Origin: Aminipila butyrica
Lineage (GTDB): Bacteria; Bacillota; Clostridia; Peptostreptococcales; Anaerovoracaceae
Assembly (NCBI RefSeq): GCF_010669305.1
Contig: NZ_CP048649.1
Coordinates: forward strand, 2,046,001-2,110,000
Direction of reading: 5' to 3'
Length of the DNA stretch: 64,000 nucleotides
The notes under the pieces are model-generated. The model saw only the letters and a program-made list of their open reading frames with translations. It ran no database searches and had not been told where the DNA came from. The position numbers were made by a program, and so were the translations under genes. Below are positions 17,709-30,110 of this stretch, piece after piece. The first letter of the stretch is position 1, and the number at the start of each line of letters is the position of its first letter.

Positions 17709-17736
17709 GGAGAGAATTTAACATGTAATTCTCTCC
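17709..17736 (-). other. perfect 10-bp hairpin between collagen and glycosyltransferase genes
   Basis: GGAGAGAATT and AATTCTCTCC pair perfectly around an 8-base loop. No T tract follows directly on the minus strand, so it may be a partial terminator, a processing site or an mRNA stabiliser that sets glycosyltransferase levels below those of the collagen gene. Confidence 0.5.
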
Positions 17737-17770
17737 AACCAGATACACTAAAATAATTTACAGTGCAGCA

Positions 17771-19501
17771 TCAGTATGATACATTTGCCTCCACAAGATA
17801 TGCCCACATTGACGCTCTTGAGTTAGAACCAGAAATAAAAATACTTGCCTCATATTCGTTCCAGAGAAGCGTTGACGGATTTTGAATCCTAAACCAAATC
17901 CAAGTAATACTATTACTACTTCCATTCAGGTTTGGTGAAATGCTTATTGTCGAACTCAGGGTATAGTTATCTTGCGGAGTCGACGTTATAGTACTACTGT
18001 TTACGGATTGACGTCTTAAATCAATTAGAACAGGTGTACTAGCCGGAAGAATTGAGATGTTAAATGTTGTACCCGATACATACGCTACTCGGATGATCAT
18101 ACCATCAATTTCCATGTCAAGGGTACTTCCTGACGTATTGATGCTGCCACGGGCTGACTGTGTCGGCGTGATACCATTGGCCCCGGTTGGTCCGGTATCC
18201 CCGGTTGGGCCGGTATCTCCTGTCGGGCCGGTTGGGCCTTCTTCCCCTTGATCTCCTGTCGGCCCTTGAATACCTTGAATTCCCTGTATCCCTTGGGCTC
18301 CCGCCGGACCGGTATCTCCTGTTGGACCGGTGTCTCCTGTTGGGCCTTGATCTCCTGTCGGGCCGATGTCTCCGATTGGGCCTGTATCTCCCGTTGGACC
18401 GGTATCTCCTGTCGGGCCGATGTCTCCAATTGGGCCTGTATCTCCCGTTGGACCGGTATCTCCCGTCGGGCCGATATCTCCAATTGCTCCCTGATCTCCT
18501 GTTGGACCGGTATCTCCGGTCGGGCCGATGTCTCCGATTGGTCCTTGGTCTCCGGTTGGGCCTGTATCTCCCGTCGGGCCGATATCTCCGATTGCTCCCT
18601 GATCTCCCGTTGGGCCGGTATCTCCCGTTGGGCCTGTATCTCCCGTTGGACCTGTATCTCCTGTTGGACCCTGATCTCCCGTCGGGCCTGTCGGACCTGT
18701 TGGACCGGTTGGTCCCGTCGGGCCTGTCGGACCGGTTGGACCGGTCGGGCCTGTCGGACCGGTTGGACCGGTCGGGCCGGTTGGACCTGTCGGACCTGTT
18801 GGGCCGGTCGGGCCAGTTGGGCCGGTCGGGCCCGTTGGGCCGGTCGGGCCTATTGCACCGGTCGGGCCGGTCGGACCGGTATCTCCTGTCGGGCCTTGTG
18901 CACCTTGAATCCCCTGTGGGCCTTCCAGCCCTTGACATCCCTGAGGACCTTGTGGACCTTGCAACCCGGTTGGACCTGCTGGCCCTTCTGGACCAATTGG
19001 CCCCTGAATTCCTTGCGCACCCTGGGGACCTTCCGGCCCTTCCGGCCCTGGTAAACCTATGGGACCTATCGGACCGGTATCTCCTTTCGGACCCGGAATA
19101 CCTTGAATTCCTTGGGGCCCCACTGGGCCGGTATTCCCTCTTGGGCCTCTTGGCCCTTGACAGCCAGGATCTCCTTGAGGCCCTACATCACCACGAACCC
19201 CTTTAGGACCTTGTGGCCCGATCGGACCTTGCTCACCACGTGGACCAGCAGGACCACGGCAACCAAAATCTCCTCTTTCACCTCGGTCACCTTTGGGACC
19301 CTTTGGACCTCTTGGACCTTCAGGACCGACTGGACCAATTGGTCCTTGAGGGCCAGCGTTGCCCACATCCCCCTTAGGGCCAGGACACCCCGGATTTCCC
19401 TTCGGACCTCTTAGACCTACCGGCCCCTGCGGTCCTGGAGGACAATTTTCATTATCTGAGCAGCAAGATTTCTCCTGATAGTCTTCAAAGTTATTGTGCA
19501 T
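17771..19501 (-). CDS. long Thr-rich collagen-like protein, MHNN class
   Basis: The 576-residue product begins MHNNFEDYQE, then a Cys cluster (SCCSDNENC), then roughly 140 Gly-X-Y triplets. The first third is charged and varied (GPKGDRGERG). The middle is an uninterrupted run of 19 Gly-Pro-Thr triplets. The last third is GPTGDT/GPIGDI repeats. The C-terminal ~135 residues form a domain shared with the next gene upstream and ending AYLVEANVSY. It does not resemble the BclA C-terminal domain. No secretion signal is seen. A spore-surface filament is inferred from the collagen architecture and the sporulating host. The abundant Thr in Y positions are plausible O-glycosylation sites for the two glycosyltransferases encoded just downstream. 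Confidence 0.9.
   Translation of the reverse strand: MHNNFEDYQEKSCCSDNENCPPGPQGPVGLRGPKGNPGCPGPKGDVGNAGPQGPIGPVGPEGPRGPKGPKGDRGERGDFGCRGPAGPRGEQGPIGPQGPKGVRGDVGPQGDPGCQGPRGPRGNTGPVGPQGIQGIPGPKGDTGPIGPIGLPGPEGPEGPQGAQGIQGPIGPEGPAGPTGLQGPQGPQGCQGLEGPQGIQGAQGPTGDTGPTGPTGAIGPTGPTGPTGPTGPTGPTGPTGPTGPTGPTGPTGPTGPTGPTGPTGPTGPTGPTGPTGDQGPTGDTGPTGDTGPTGDTGPTGDQGAIGDIGPTGDTGPTGDQGPIGDIGPTGDTGPTGDQGAIGDIGPTGDTGPTGDTGPIGDIGPTGDTGPTGDTGPIGDIGPTGDQGPTGDTGPTGDTGPAGAQGIQGIQGIQGPTGDQGEEGPTGPTGDTGPTGDTGPTGANGITPTQSARGSINTSGSTLDMEIDGMIIRVAYVSGTTFNISILPASTPVLIDLRRQSVNSSTITSTPQDNYTLSSTISISPNLNGSSNSITWIWFRIQNPSTLLWNEYEASIFISGSNSRASMWAYLVEANVSY
18681..18851 (-). repeat. 19 tandem 9-bp Gly-Pro-Thr codon units
   Basis: Nineteen consecutive 9-bp units each encode Gly-Pro-Thr, with only synonymous third-base changes between units. 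Such near-perfect short repeats are prone to slippage in multiples of nine, which would change filament length without breaking the frame. Confidence 0.9.
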
Positions 19502-19520
19502 ATCATTATTCCTCTCTTTT

Positions 19521-19541
19521 AATAAAACTGGGGGTTTTATT
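19521..19541 (-). other. hairpin in the 5' leader of the MHNN collagen gene
   Basis: AATAAAAC and GTTTTATT form a perfect 8-bp stem around a TGGGG loop, 20 bases before the start codon. It lies between a putative CATA-type promoter and the gene, so it could be an mRNA 5' stabiliser; it is too AT-rich to be a strong terminator. Confidence 0.4.
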
Positions 19542-19543
19542 TG

Positions 19544-19570
19544 CTTTTTATGACAAACGTTGAGTTTCGT
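19544..19570 (-). promoter_or_regulatory. possible mother-cell sigma (SigK/SigE-like) promoter
   Basis: On the minus strand AC is followed after 16 bases by CATAAAAAG. SigK promoters typically read AC-N16/17-CATANNNTA, so the -10 start and spacing fit while the last two bases do not. Assigned by pattern only. Confidence 0.35.
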
Positions 19571-19588
19571 ACAGATATTTAAAATCGC

Positions 19589-21385
19589 TTAATAGGATAC
19601 ATTGTCTTCAATTAAATAAGCTGATGCGGTAGTTCTCCGTTTTGTATCAGAAGAAAATAAATGGATCTCAAAGAGTGACCATAATAAAGTTACTGGATCC
19701 CTTTGCCTTAACCAAACCCGATGCATCTCACGGGATGATGAAAATATCAAACCATCGATACTTGTTGATGCCGAAAGGTTATATCCATTGTTAAAGGACG
19801 ACTCTATCCCACTTGCATCCCAAAAACTAAGTCGCTTATAATCAACGGTCAGAGGTACGCTTGCAGGTGCTAATCTCATATCGACCGCATCCGCGCCATC
19901 GTATACTACACTTACGATAACATTGCCAATAGTCCCCTGCATACTGCTTCCTGAAGCCTCCAGGTTTCCATCAAGTATTAAATAGGGCTCTTGCCCACTT
20001 CTGCCAACAATACCTGCGCTTCCCGCACTGCCAGACCAACCGAGATACCCCTCTTCGCCAATTACTCCTTGAATACCTGTATCTCCCTCAATGCCTTGCA
20101 GCCCTTGAATTCCTGCGGGACCTTGTTCTCCTGTTGGGCCCGTATCTCCAGTTGGGCCTTGATCTCCCGTTGGACCAGTATCTCCTGTTGGACCCTGATC
20201 TCCGGTTGGACCTTGGTCTCCAGTTGGACCTGTATCTCCTGTTGGACCCTGATCTCCCGTTGGGCCCTGATCTCCAGTTGGACCAGTATCTCCGGTTGGG
20301 CCCTGATCTCCGGTTGGACCTTGGTCTCCGGTTGGACCTTGGTCTCCGGTTGGGCCTTGGATTCCGGTTGGGCCGTGGTCTCCCGTCGGACCCTGATCTC
20401 CGGTTGGACCTTGAATTCCGGTTGGACCTTGGTCTCCGGTTGGGCCTTGGTCTCCCGTTGGGCCCTGATCTCCCGTTGGACCCTGATCTCCAGTTGGACC
20501 AGTATCTCCCGTTGGACCTTGATCTCCAGTTGGGCCTGTATATCCTAAAGACCCCGTTGGGCCTGTATCTCCGGTTGGACCTGTATCTCCGGTTGGACCT
20601 TGATCTCCCGTTGGGCCTTGGATTCCGGTTGGGCCTTGAATTCCAGTTGGTCCAATAGAACCTAAAGGACCAATAGGGCCTGTAAAGCCAAGATATCCGA
20701 GAGGTCCGGTCTCTCCTATATCCCCTTGCTCGCCCTGTTGACCCTCTGGTCCTTGACATCCTTGAGAACCTTGAACACCAATTGGCCCTTCTGGGCCAGC
20801 GATACCTCGTGGTCCTAATAAGCCTACTTGCCCTTGCGACCCTCCAGGACCTAATAAACCGGTAGGACCAATACTGCCTCGTGGGCCTGCTGGACCATTA
20901 TCCCCTTGGGGCCCGGTTATACCTGCGATACCTTGCGGCCCAGCAGCACCATTATTCCCTCTCGGACCAGTTGGGCCTTCATATCCCGGCTCACCTATTG
21001 GTCCTACATCCCCTCGAACACCAGAATCACCAGTTAGCCCCCTTTGGCCCTGAAGACCTCTTGGTCCTTGTGGCCCTGGATAACCACGATCCCCGCGTTC
21101 ACCTTTTTCGCCTTGATCTCCAGCCTCGCCCCGAGGGCCTTCGTCGCCCATAGTTCCCGCAGCTCCTGCTGGGCCAATGCACCCCGAATCGCCTTTTGCT
21201 CCAGGGCAGCCTGAATCCCCTTGCGGCCCTTGCGGTCCGGTTGCTCCAGGTCGACCTGGCTCACAAATTTCACAATCAGGGAGTGGTGCTTGCTCGAAAC
21301 AACCGCAGCCACAACAAATCATACTATCTTCTGATTTCAAAGTTTTTGTAGGACTTTCTTTGTAGTCTTTATAGTTATTGTGCAT
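19589..21385 (-). CDS. long collagen-like protein, MHNN class (paralogue)
   Basis: The 598-residue product begins MHNNYKDYKE, matching the leader of the next gene downstream. It has a Cys-rich segment (ICCGCGCF, then CEIC) before about 140 Gly-X-Y triplets. The N-terminal half of the collagen part is non-repetitive and charged. The C-terminal half is a long series of GPTGDQ/GPTGDT/GPTGIQ hexapeptides. The last ~135 residues are homologous to the downstream paralogue: both share APAS.P, the STSI segment, TLLW and the terminal AYLIEDNVSY. The gene is divergent from the plus-strand collagen gene. Spore-surface location and glycosylation are inferred as for its paralogue. Confidence 0.9.
   Translation of the reverse strand: MHNNYKDYKESPTKTLKSEDSMICCGCGCFEQAPLPDCEICEPGRPGATGPQGPQGDSGCPGAKGDSGCIGPAGAAGTMGDEGPRGEAGDQGEKGERGDRGYPGPQGPRGLQGQRGLTGDSGVRGDVGPIGEPGYEGPTGPRGNNGAAGPQGIAGITGPQGDNGPAGPRGSIGPTGLLGPGGSQGQVGLLGPRGIAGPEGPIGVQGSQGCQGPEGQQGEQGDIGETGPLGYLGFTGPIGPLGSIGPTGIQGPTGIQGPTGDQGPTGDTGPTGDTGPTGSLGYTGPTGDQGPTGDTGPTGDQGPTGDQGPTGDQGPTGDQGPTGIQGPTGDQGPTGDHGPTGIQGPTGDQGPTGDQGPTGDQGPTGDTGPTGDQGPTGDQGPTGDTGPTGDQGPTGDQGPTGDTGPTGDQGPTGDTGPTGEQGPAGIQGLQGIEGDTGIQGVIGEEGYLGWSGSAGSAGIVGRSGQEPYLILDGNLEASGSSMQGTIGNVIVSVVYDGADAVDMRLAPASVPLTVDYKRLSFWDASGIESSFNNGYNLSASTSIDGLIFSSSREMHRVWLRQRDPVTLLWSLFEIHLFSSDTKRRTTASAYLIEDNVSY
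20105..20660 (-). repeat. 18-bp GPTGDQ/GPTGDT/GPTGIQ repeat array
   Basis: About thirty near-identical 18-bp units encode Gly-Pro-Thr-Gly-Asp-Gln or close variants. Synonymous bases are largely shared between units, indicating recent expansion by unequal recombination or slippage. Confidence 0.85.
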
Positions 21386-21434
21386 ACATATATTCCCTTC
21401 CTTTAATAATGCTTTTTAAAGTGCTTCCCAAGTG

Positions 21435-21462
21435 CAGTATATGATTCAAAAGCAATCAATGT
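21435..21462 (-). promoter_or_regulatory. possible mother-cell sigma (SigK/SigE-like) promoter
   Basis: On the minus strand AC is followed after 17 bases by CATATACTG, about 50 bases before the MHNN-class collagen gene. The arrangement is the same as in front of its paralogue, which is the main support. Confidence 0.35.
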
Positions 21463-21567
21463 ACACCATTGCACTAAAATTTGCACATTGACGTTCTTTA
21501 ATTCATAGCCTAATGTAGAACAATTAGTAGAAAAATTTCGATAGCATATTATGAAGGGAGAAGGAAA

Positions 21568-23214
21568 TTGAGTATATATAATCCGAATAAAAGCCTTATC
21601 GCCAATAACGCACATAACAATAGCCGAAGTAATATGAATGCAAATTACGAGATATTTAATCCCCAATCAAGGCTCCAACCTTGTTGTGGCAATACACCAA
21701 TTAGCGGCTGTGAATATTCCAACTGTGGAAATCCAACTTGCTGGCCAACTGGATGTCAATGTCTCCAAGGTCCACAAGGCGAACCTGGTCCCATGGGGTG
21801 TCCTGGACCACAAGGCGATCCTGGTCCCATGGGATGTCCCGGCCCAATAGGCCCTGCAGGTCCTACCGGAGCAACTGGCCCAACTGGAGCAACTGGTCCT
21901 ATTGGCGAAATCGGTCCTGCTGGAAAACCCGGCGCTGCTGGCGAAATCGGTCCTGCTGGAAAACCCGGTGCTGCTGGTGACATCGGTCCTACCGGAGCAA
22001 CTGGCCCTACTGGCGAAATCGGACCTACCGGAGCAACTGGCCCTGTCGGTGAAATCGGTCCTGCTGGAAAACCCGGTGCTGCTGGCGAAATCGGACCTAC
22101 CGGAGCAACTGGCCCTGCCGGCGAAATCGGTCCTGCCGGAAAACCTGGTCCTACTGGTGACGTCGGTCCTGCTGGAAAACCTGGTGCTGCTGGCGAAATC
22201 GGACCTACCGGAGCAACTGGTCCTGCTGGCGAAATCGGTCCCGCTGGAAAACCCGGTGCTGCTGGTGACATCGGTCCTACCGGAGCAACTGGCCCTGCTG
22301 GCGAAATCGGTCCTGCCGGAAAACCTGGTGCTACTGGCGAAATTGGTCCTGCTGGGAAGCCTGGTGCTACTGGCGAAATCGGTCCTACCGGAGCAACTGG
22401 CCCACGAGGCTGCCAAGGGGCACAAGGAGCAAAAGGCGACGCTGGTCCTCGAGGAGATATTGGACCACAGGGAGATCCGGGATGCCAAGGACCAAGAGGC
22501 CCAAAAGGAAACCCTGGATGCCAAGGGCCGCCAGGACCACGAGGTCCTTTAGGACCAAAAGGCGATCCTGGTCCGATAGGTTGCCGTGGACCACAAGGTG
22601 AGCAAGGCTACCCCGGAGAAATAGGTCCCGAAGGATCAGCCGGTCCAATTGGACCCGAAGGGCCTATAGGTCCCGTTGGGCCGATGGGAATAAGAGGTGA
22701 AAAGGGCTGTCAGGGATTAGAAGGTCCACAAGGTGAACGGGGATATCAAGGTCCTACTGGACCAACCGGTCCGACCGGTCCCAATATAGCATTAGCAGGC
22801 GCACAATATTCTTGGGATTTTCCCCCTGAGCAGACGGAGCGCATTATTAATCATGGCAGCATATTAAAGTTTAACAACGTGAAAACTACTGGAGATCCTG
22901 TAATTACTTATGATTTAGTAAATGGAATTTTTTCAATTAATAAGATTGGCAAGTACATGATAATGCTAAAAATCTGTGTCTCACAATCCCAAGAAAACTA
23001 CTACTCGGCCTTGGAATATGTCTTAAACAGCGAATCTTTTACAAAAAATGAGATTTTCTTGGATAATTCAAGACCTGTAATTTACAATTTCACTGATATA
23101 ATTAACGTTACAAGTGAATTTTCCGAATTCAAAATCATCAATAGTGGTGATTCCTTTTTATTGAATGACAAAATGTTTAATGTTTCTACAGTAACTTTTT
23201 GGGGAATTATATAA
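21568..23214 (+). CDS. collagen-like protein with BclA-like C-terminal domain, MxIYxP class
   Basis: Starts at TTG with GGGAG/AAGG just upstream. The 548-residue product begins MSIYNPNKS, followed by a Cys-rich spacer (CCGNTPISGCEYSNC, then more Cys) and about 115 Gly-X-Y triplets. The middle of these is a mosaic of GEIGPAGKPGAA and GPTGATGP units. The last ~140 residues (YSWDFPPEQTERIINHG to the TFWGII end) look like a beta-rich BclA/C1q-type trimerisation domain (NGIFSINKIGKYMIML). It is the only collagen gene on the plus strand, divergent from the MHNN pair. The leader resembles that of the collagen gene at 24.5 kb. Confidence 0.9.
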   Translation: MSIYNPNKSLIANNAHNNSRSNMNANYEIFNPQSRLQPCCGNTPISGCEYSNCGNPTCWPTGCQCLQGPQGEPGPMGCPGPQGDPGPMGCPGPIGPAGPTGATGPTGATGPIGEIGPAGKPGAAGEIGPAGKPGAAGDIGPTGATGPTGEIGPTGATGPVGEIGPAGKPGAAGEIGPTGATGPAGEIGPAGKPGPTGDVGPAGKPGAAGEIGPTGATGPAGEIGPAGKPGAAGDIGPTGATGPAGEIGPAGKPGATGEIGPAGKPGATGEIGPTGATGPRGCQGAQGAKGDAGPRGDIGPQGDPGCQGPRGPKGNPGCQGPPGPRGPLGPKGDPGPIGCRGPQGEQGYPGEIGPEGSAGPIGPEGPIGPVGPMGIRGEKGCQGLEGPQGERGYQGPTGPTGPTGPNIALAGAQYSWDFPPEQTERIINHGSILKFNNVKTTGDPVITYDLVNGIFSINKIGKYMIMLKICVSQSQENYYSALEYVLNSESFTKNEIFLDNSRPVIYNFTDIINVTSEFSEFKIINSGDSFLLNDKMFNVSTVTFWGII

Positions 23215-23618
23215 AAATCTCAAAATTAGCCAAAGTATAGTCAAAGCGCAAGCAAGACTTTTAGCTTCTGCTTTTATATGTTCAGTAATACAACCAGCAT
23301 TTTAAACGCCTGCCTCCCTACTGATACATGGCTTTTCAATCAAATATTAATAGCTTTGTAACTCTGGTAAGAACAGATTTGTTCAAAATAAAATACGCTT
23401 TTTCGCAGTTAGAAATAAATAATTTTTTATAGAAAGGGGATCGAATTTCTGCGTTTGTGCAAGACCCTTCCAACTAAAAAGTTTTGGTGGTTCCGAAACG
23501 CCTATAAATTTAGAAGAATTAAAGTTCAAAGCCATTTTCGGGGAATGTCTCCCCTTGAAGCTGGCTTTAATTTCAATAGATTTTTTTGGAAATAAAAATT
23601 TGAAATCGTTAAAAAGGT
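23215..23618. other. 404-bp intergenic region with one terminator-like hairpin
   Basis: No coding potential is seen on either strand. At 23528-23568 the arms AAAGCCA and TGGCTTT pair around an inner GGGGA/TCCCC stem, followed some bases later on the plus strand by T7. This could serve the converging collagen genes. The rest is AT-rich with no other structure found, and no trace of a lost C-terminal collagen domain could be recognised. Confidence 0.5.
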
Positions 23619-24518
23619 TTAACGATTACGTTTTTTAAGTGGACGAGACCTCCCGACAGATTGATAAAAAAGAAAGCATTTACTTAGTCTAATTATAACA
23701 GAGGCTCCCTGAGCTCCCGCCGGACCTGGCACACCTTGCGGACCCGCTTCACCTGGCACACCCGGCGCCCCTTGTGCACCGGCTGGACCCGCTGGACCTT
23801 GAGCTCCCGCCGGACCTGGATCTCCTTGTGGACCGGCTTCTCCTGGCTCGCCCGCTTCTCCTGGGATTCCCTGTGCACCGGCTGGACCCGCTGGACCCTG
23901 TAATCCTGCTGGACCCGCTTCACCTTGTGGGCCGGTTGGACCTAGCGCTCCTGGGTCTCCTTGTGCACCGGCTGGACCCGCCGGGCCTTGTAATCCTGCT
24001 GGACCCGCTTCACCTTGTGGACCTGCTGGGCCTAGCGCTCCTGGATCTCCTTGTGCACCGGCTGGACCCGCCGGACCTTGTAATCCTGCTGGACCCGCTT
24101 CACCTTGTGGACCTGCTGGGCCTAACTCGCCCGGATCGCCTTGCGCACCGGCTGGGCCGGCTGGCCCCTGAGCTCCCGCTGGACCTGGGCTTCCTTGTGG
24201 GCCATCTGCTCCCGGTACCCCCGGGTCTCCCTGTGGTCCCGCTGGGCCCGGAGCTCCTGCCGGACCTGGATTTCCTTGAGGGCCAGCTTCACCCGGCACC
24301 CCCGGTTGTCCCTGAGCTCCTGCTGGACCCGCTGGACCTTGAGCTCCTGCTGGACCCGGCTGCCCCTGTACCCCCTGAGGACCCATAGGACCTGCTGGTC
24401 CCGGAGGACCGGGAGGCCCTGGCTGCCCTGTACCACAGCAACAATTGCTCATTTGTGCTTCTCCATCTCCGCAATATTTATAATAACGCGATCGATTATC
24501 TGGATAATATATGCCCAA
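23619..24518 (-). CDS. collagen-like protein lacking a C-terminal domain, MxIYxP class
   Basis: Starts at TTG seven bases after GGAGGAG. The 299-residue product begins MGIYYPDNRSRYYKYCG, has a NCCCG Cys cluster, and then about 80 Gly-X-Y triplets of the GPAGAQGDPG type, much richer in Ala and Gln and poorer in Thr than the other genes. A 30-residue unit is repeated. The collagen stretch ends abruptly and a short basic tail follows (SVIIRLSKCFLF to RPLKKRNR) instead of a folded domain. This suggests truncation or a frameshift in an ancestral gene, though it may still be expressed. With few Thr, it is a poor glycosylation substrate. Confidence 0.8.
   Translation of the reverse strand: MGIYYPDNRSRYYKYCGDGEAQMSNCCCGTGQPGPPGPPGPAGPMGPQGVQGQPGPAGAQGPAGPAGAQGQPGVPGEAGPQGNPGPAGAPGPAGPQGDPGVPGADGPQGSPGPAGAQGPAGPAGAQGDPGELGPAGPQGEAGPAGLQGPAGPAGAQGDPGALGPAGPQGEAGPAGLQGPAGPAGAQGDPGALGPTGPQGEAGPAGLQGPAGPAGAQGIPGEAGEPGEAGPQGDPGPAGAQGPAGPAGAQGAPGVPGEAGPQGVPGPAGAQGASVIIRLSKCFLFYQSVGRSRPLKKRNR
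23941..24175 (-). repeat. 90-bp tandem repeat (30 residues) in collagen-like gene
   Basis: Near-identical 90-bp units begin at 23941, 24031 and, with more divergence, 24121; a related partial copy precedes them. Each encodes the same ten Gly-X-Y triplets (GDPGALGPAGPQGEAGPAGL and the following ten residues). The very high identity points to recent duplication. Confidence 0.85.
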
Positions 24519-24727
24519 TTAATTGCTCCTCCTTTCCTATAAAAGCAAGCTTATAGCTAGCAAAACGACTCTAGCATTTAAAACACTTTACAACATTTCT
24601 TGTCATTCTGCTTACTAATCCAGTATACGAAAAAATTTGCATTCTGGTGCACGAAATATAAAGGTGAACTCATAGGAACTCTTGAATCATCAACCGAAAT
24701 CAAGATAAAAAGAAATTAGCACTGCAC

Positions 24728-24766
24728 AAAAAAACCCGAAGTCCTTTATATATTAAAGAACTTCGG
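24728..24766 (-). terminator. terminator of the rRNA/tRNA operon
   Basis: CCGAAGT and ACTTCGG, plus an inner CTTTA/TAAAG pairing, form a strong hairpin. On the minus strand it is followed by seven T. It lies ten bases after tRNA-Leu and ends the rRNA transcript. Confidence 0.88.
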
Positions 24767-24776
24767 ATTTTCATTA

Positions 24777-24859
24777 TGGTGCGCGATGAGGGACTTGAAC
24801 CCCCACGGTCGCCCGCTAGAACCTAAATCTAGTGCGTCTGCCAATTCCGCCAATCGCGC
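24777..24859 (-). tRNA. tRNA-Leu (UAG)
   Basis: Complete class II tRNA with a GCGCGAT/ATCGCGC acceptor stem, a variable arm, the TTCAAGTC T-loop and an encoded CCA end. The anticodon stem CTAGA/TCTAG holds loop TTTAGGT, so the anticodon is UAG, decoding CUA and related Leu codons. It is the last gene of the rRNA operon. Confidence 0.95.
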
Positions 24860-24913
24860 ATATAGACAAAATGATTTCTATACCCTTGCAGCATAGAAAT
24901 CATTTCTCTTTTT

Positions 24914-24988
24914 TGGTGACTCCACCGGGAATCGAACCCGGGTTACCGCCGTGAAAGGGCGGTGTCTTGACCGCTTGACCATGGAGCC
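24914..24988 (-). tRNA. tRNA-Glu (UUC)
   Basis: Complete cloverleaf with acceptor GGCTCCA/TGGAGTC (one G-U pair), the GTTCGATTC T-loop and encoded CCA. The anticodon loop CTTTCAC sits between CCGCC and GGCGG and gives UUC. It is located between 5S rRNA and tRNA-Leu and cotranscribed with them. Confidence 0.95.
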
Positions 24989-24995
24989 ATTTTAA

Positions 24996-25110
24996 ACCGG
25001 CGACGTCCTACTTTCCCAGGCAGCTGCCCGCCAAGTATCATCGGCGCTAAGGAGCTTAACTACTGTGTTCGAGATGGGAACAGGTGGAGCCTCCTCGCTA
25101 TTGTCACCGG
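24996..25110 (-). rRNA. rrf: 5S ribosomal RNA
   Basis: About 115 nt with pairing ends (CCGGTGAC at the 5' end and GTCGCCGG at the 3' end) and the conserved internal CCCATCTCGAACACAG segment. It follows 23S after a spacer of about 200 bases. End positions are accurate to a few bases. Confidence 0.95.
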
Positions 25111-25310
25111 ATTCTAGCTTGTCATTTTTTCACCAGCCTTTGTTGCTGCTCGCTCATGCGGTGCTCATGTACTCTAGTACACTCTGCTCCTCTTCGCTCT
25201 CGCGCCTCGGCTATTAAAAAACTTCCTTCGCTACTGTGTTTTGTTGAGAGCGTACTCTCAAAACTGAATAATATACATTGTCTATCAGATTTTTTCCTTG
25301 AAACCATTTT

Positions 25311-28203
<2,893 letters not shown>

Positions 28204-28475
28204 AGCAATTTACCTGCTTAGCGTTAAACAGGATTTAGTTTGTTAAGAAACTTCGTCATTCACACTTGTGTAAAGACTTGCATTTCTTCTGGTTTCTCGG
28301 TTGAAATCGTAGTTTCCCCTTAACAATTCTAAAAAGACTTGTCTTAGTTTAACTGTTCTTTTGTTATCTTTCGATAACCTCGATTTCGTATCTATTTTTG
28401 TGTGTTATTAACACTTCTGATATTTATTTGCATATTATTCAGTTTTCAAAGTACGTTTAGAACTTTTTAAAGTTC

Positions 28476-28552
<77 letters not shown>

Positions 28553-28584
28553 ATGAAAAAAACTCATAGTGTAAAAGTTAGTCT

Positions 28585-30110
<1,526 letters not shown>

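Noticed and set aside
18117..19414. Several long alternative reading frames opposite or out of frame with the collagen genes, with Arg/Asp- or Leu-rich repeats
   Set aside because: They are the mirror products of the Gly-X-Y codon repeats; they lack ribosome-binding sites and resemble no protein family.
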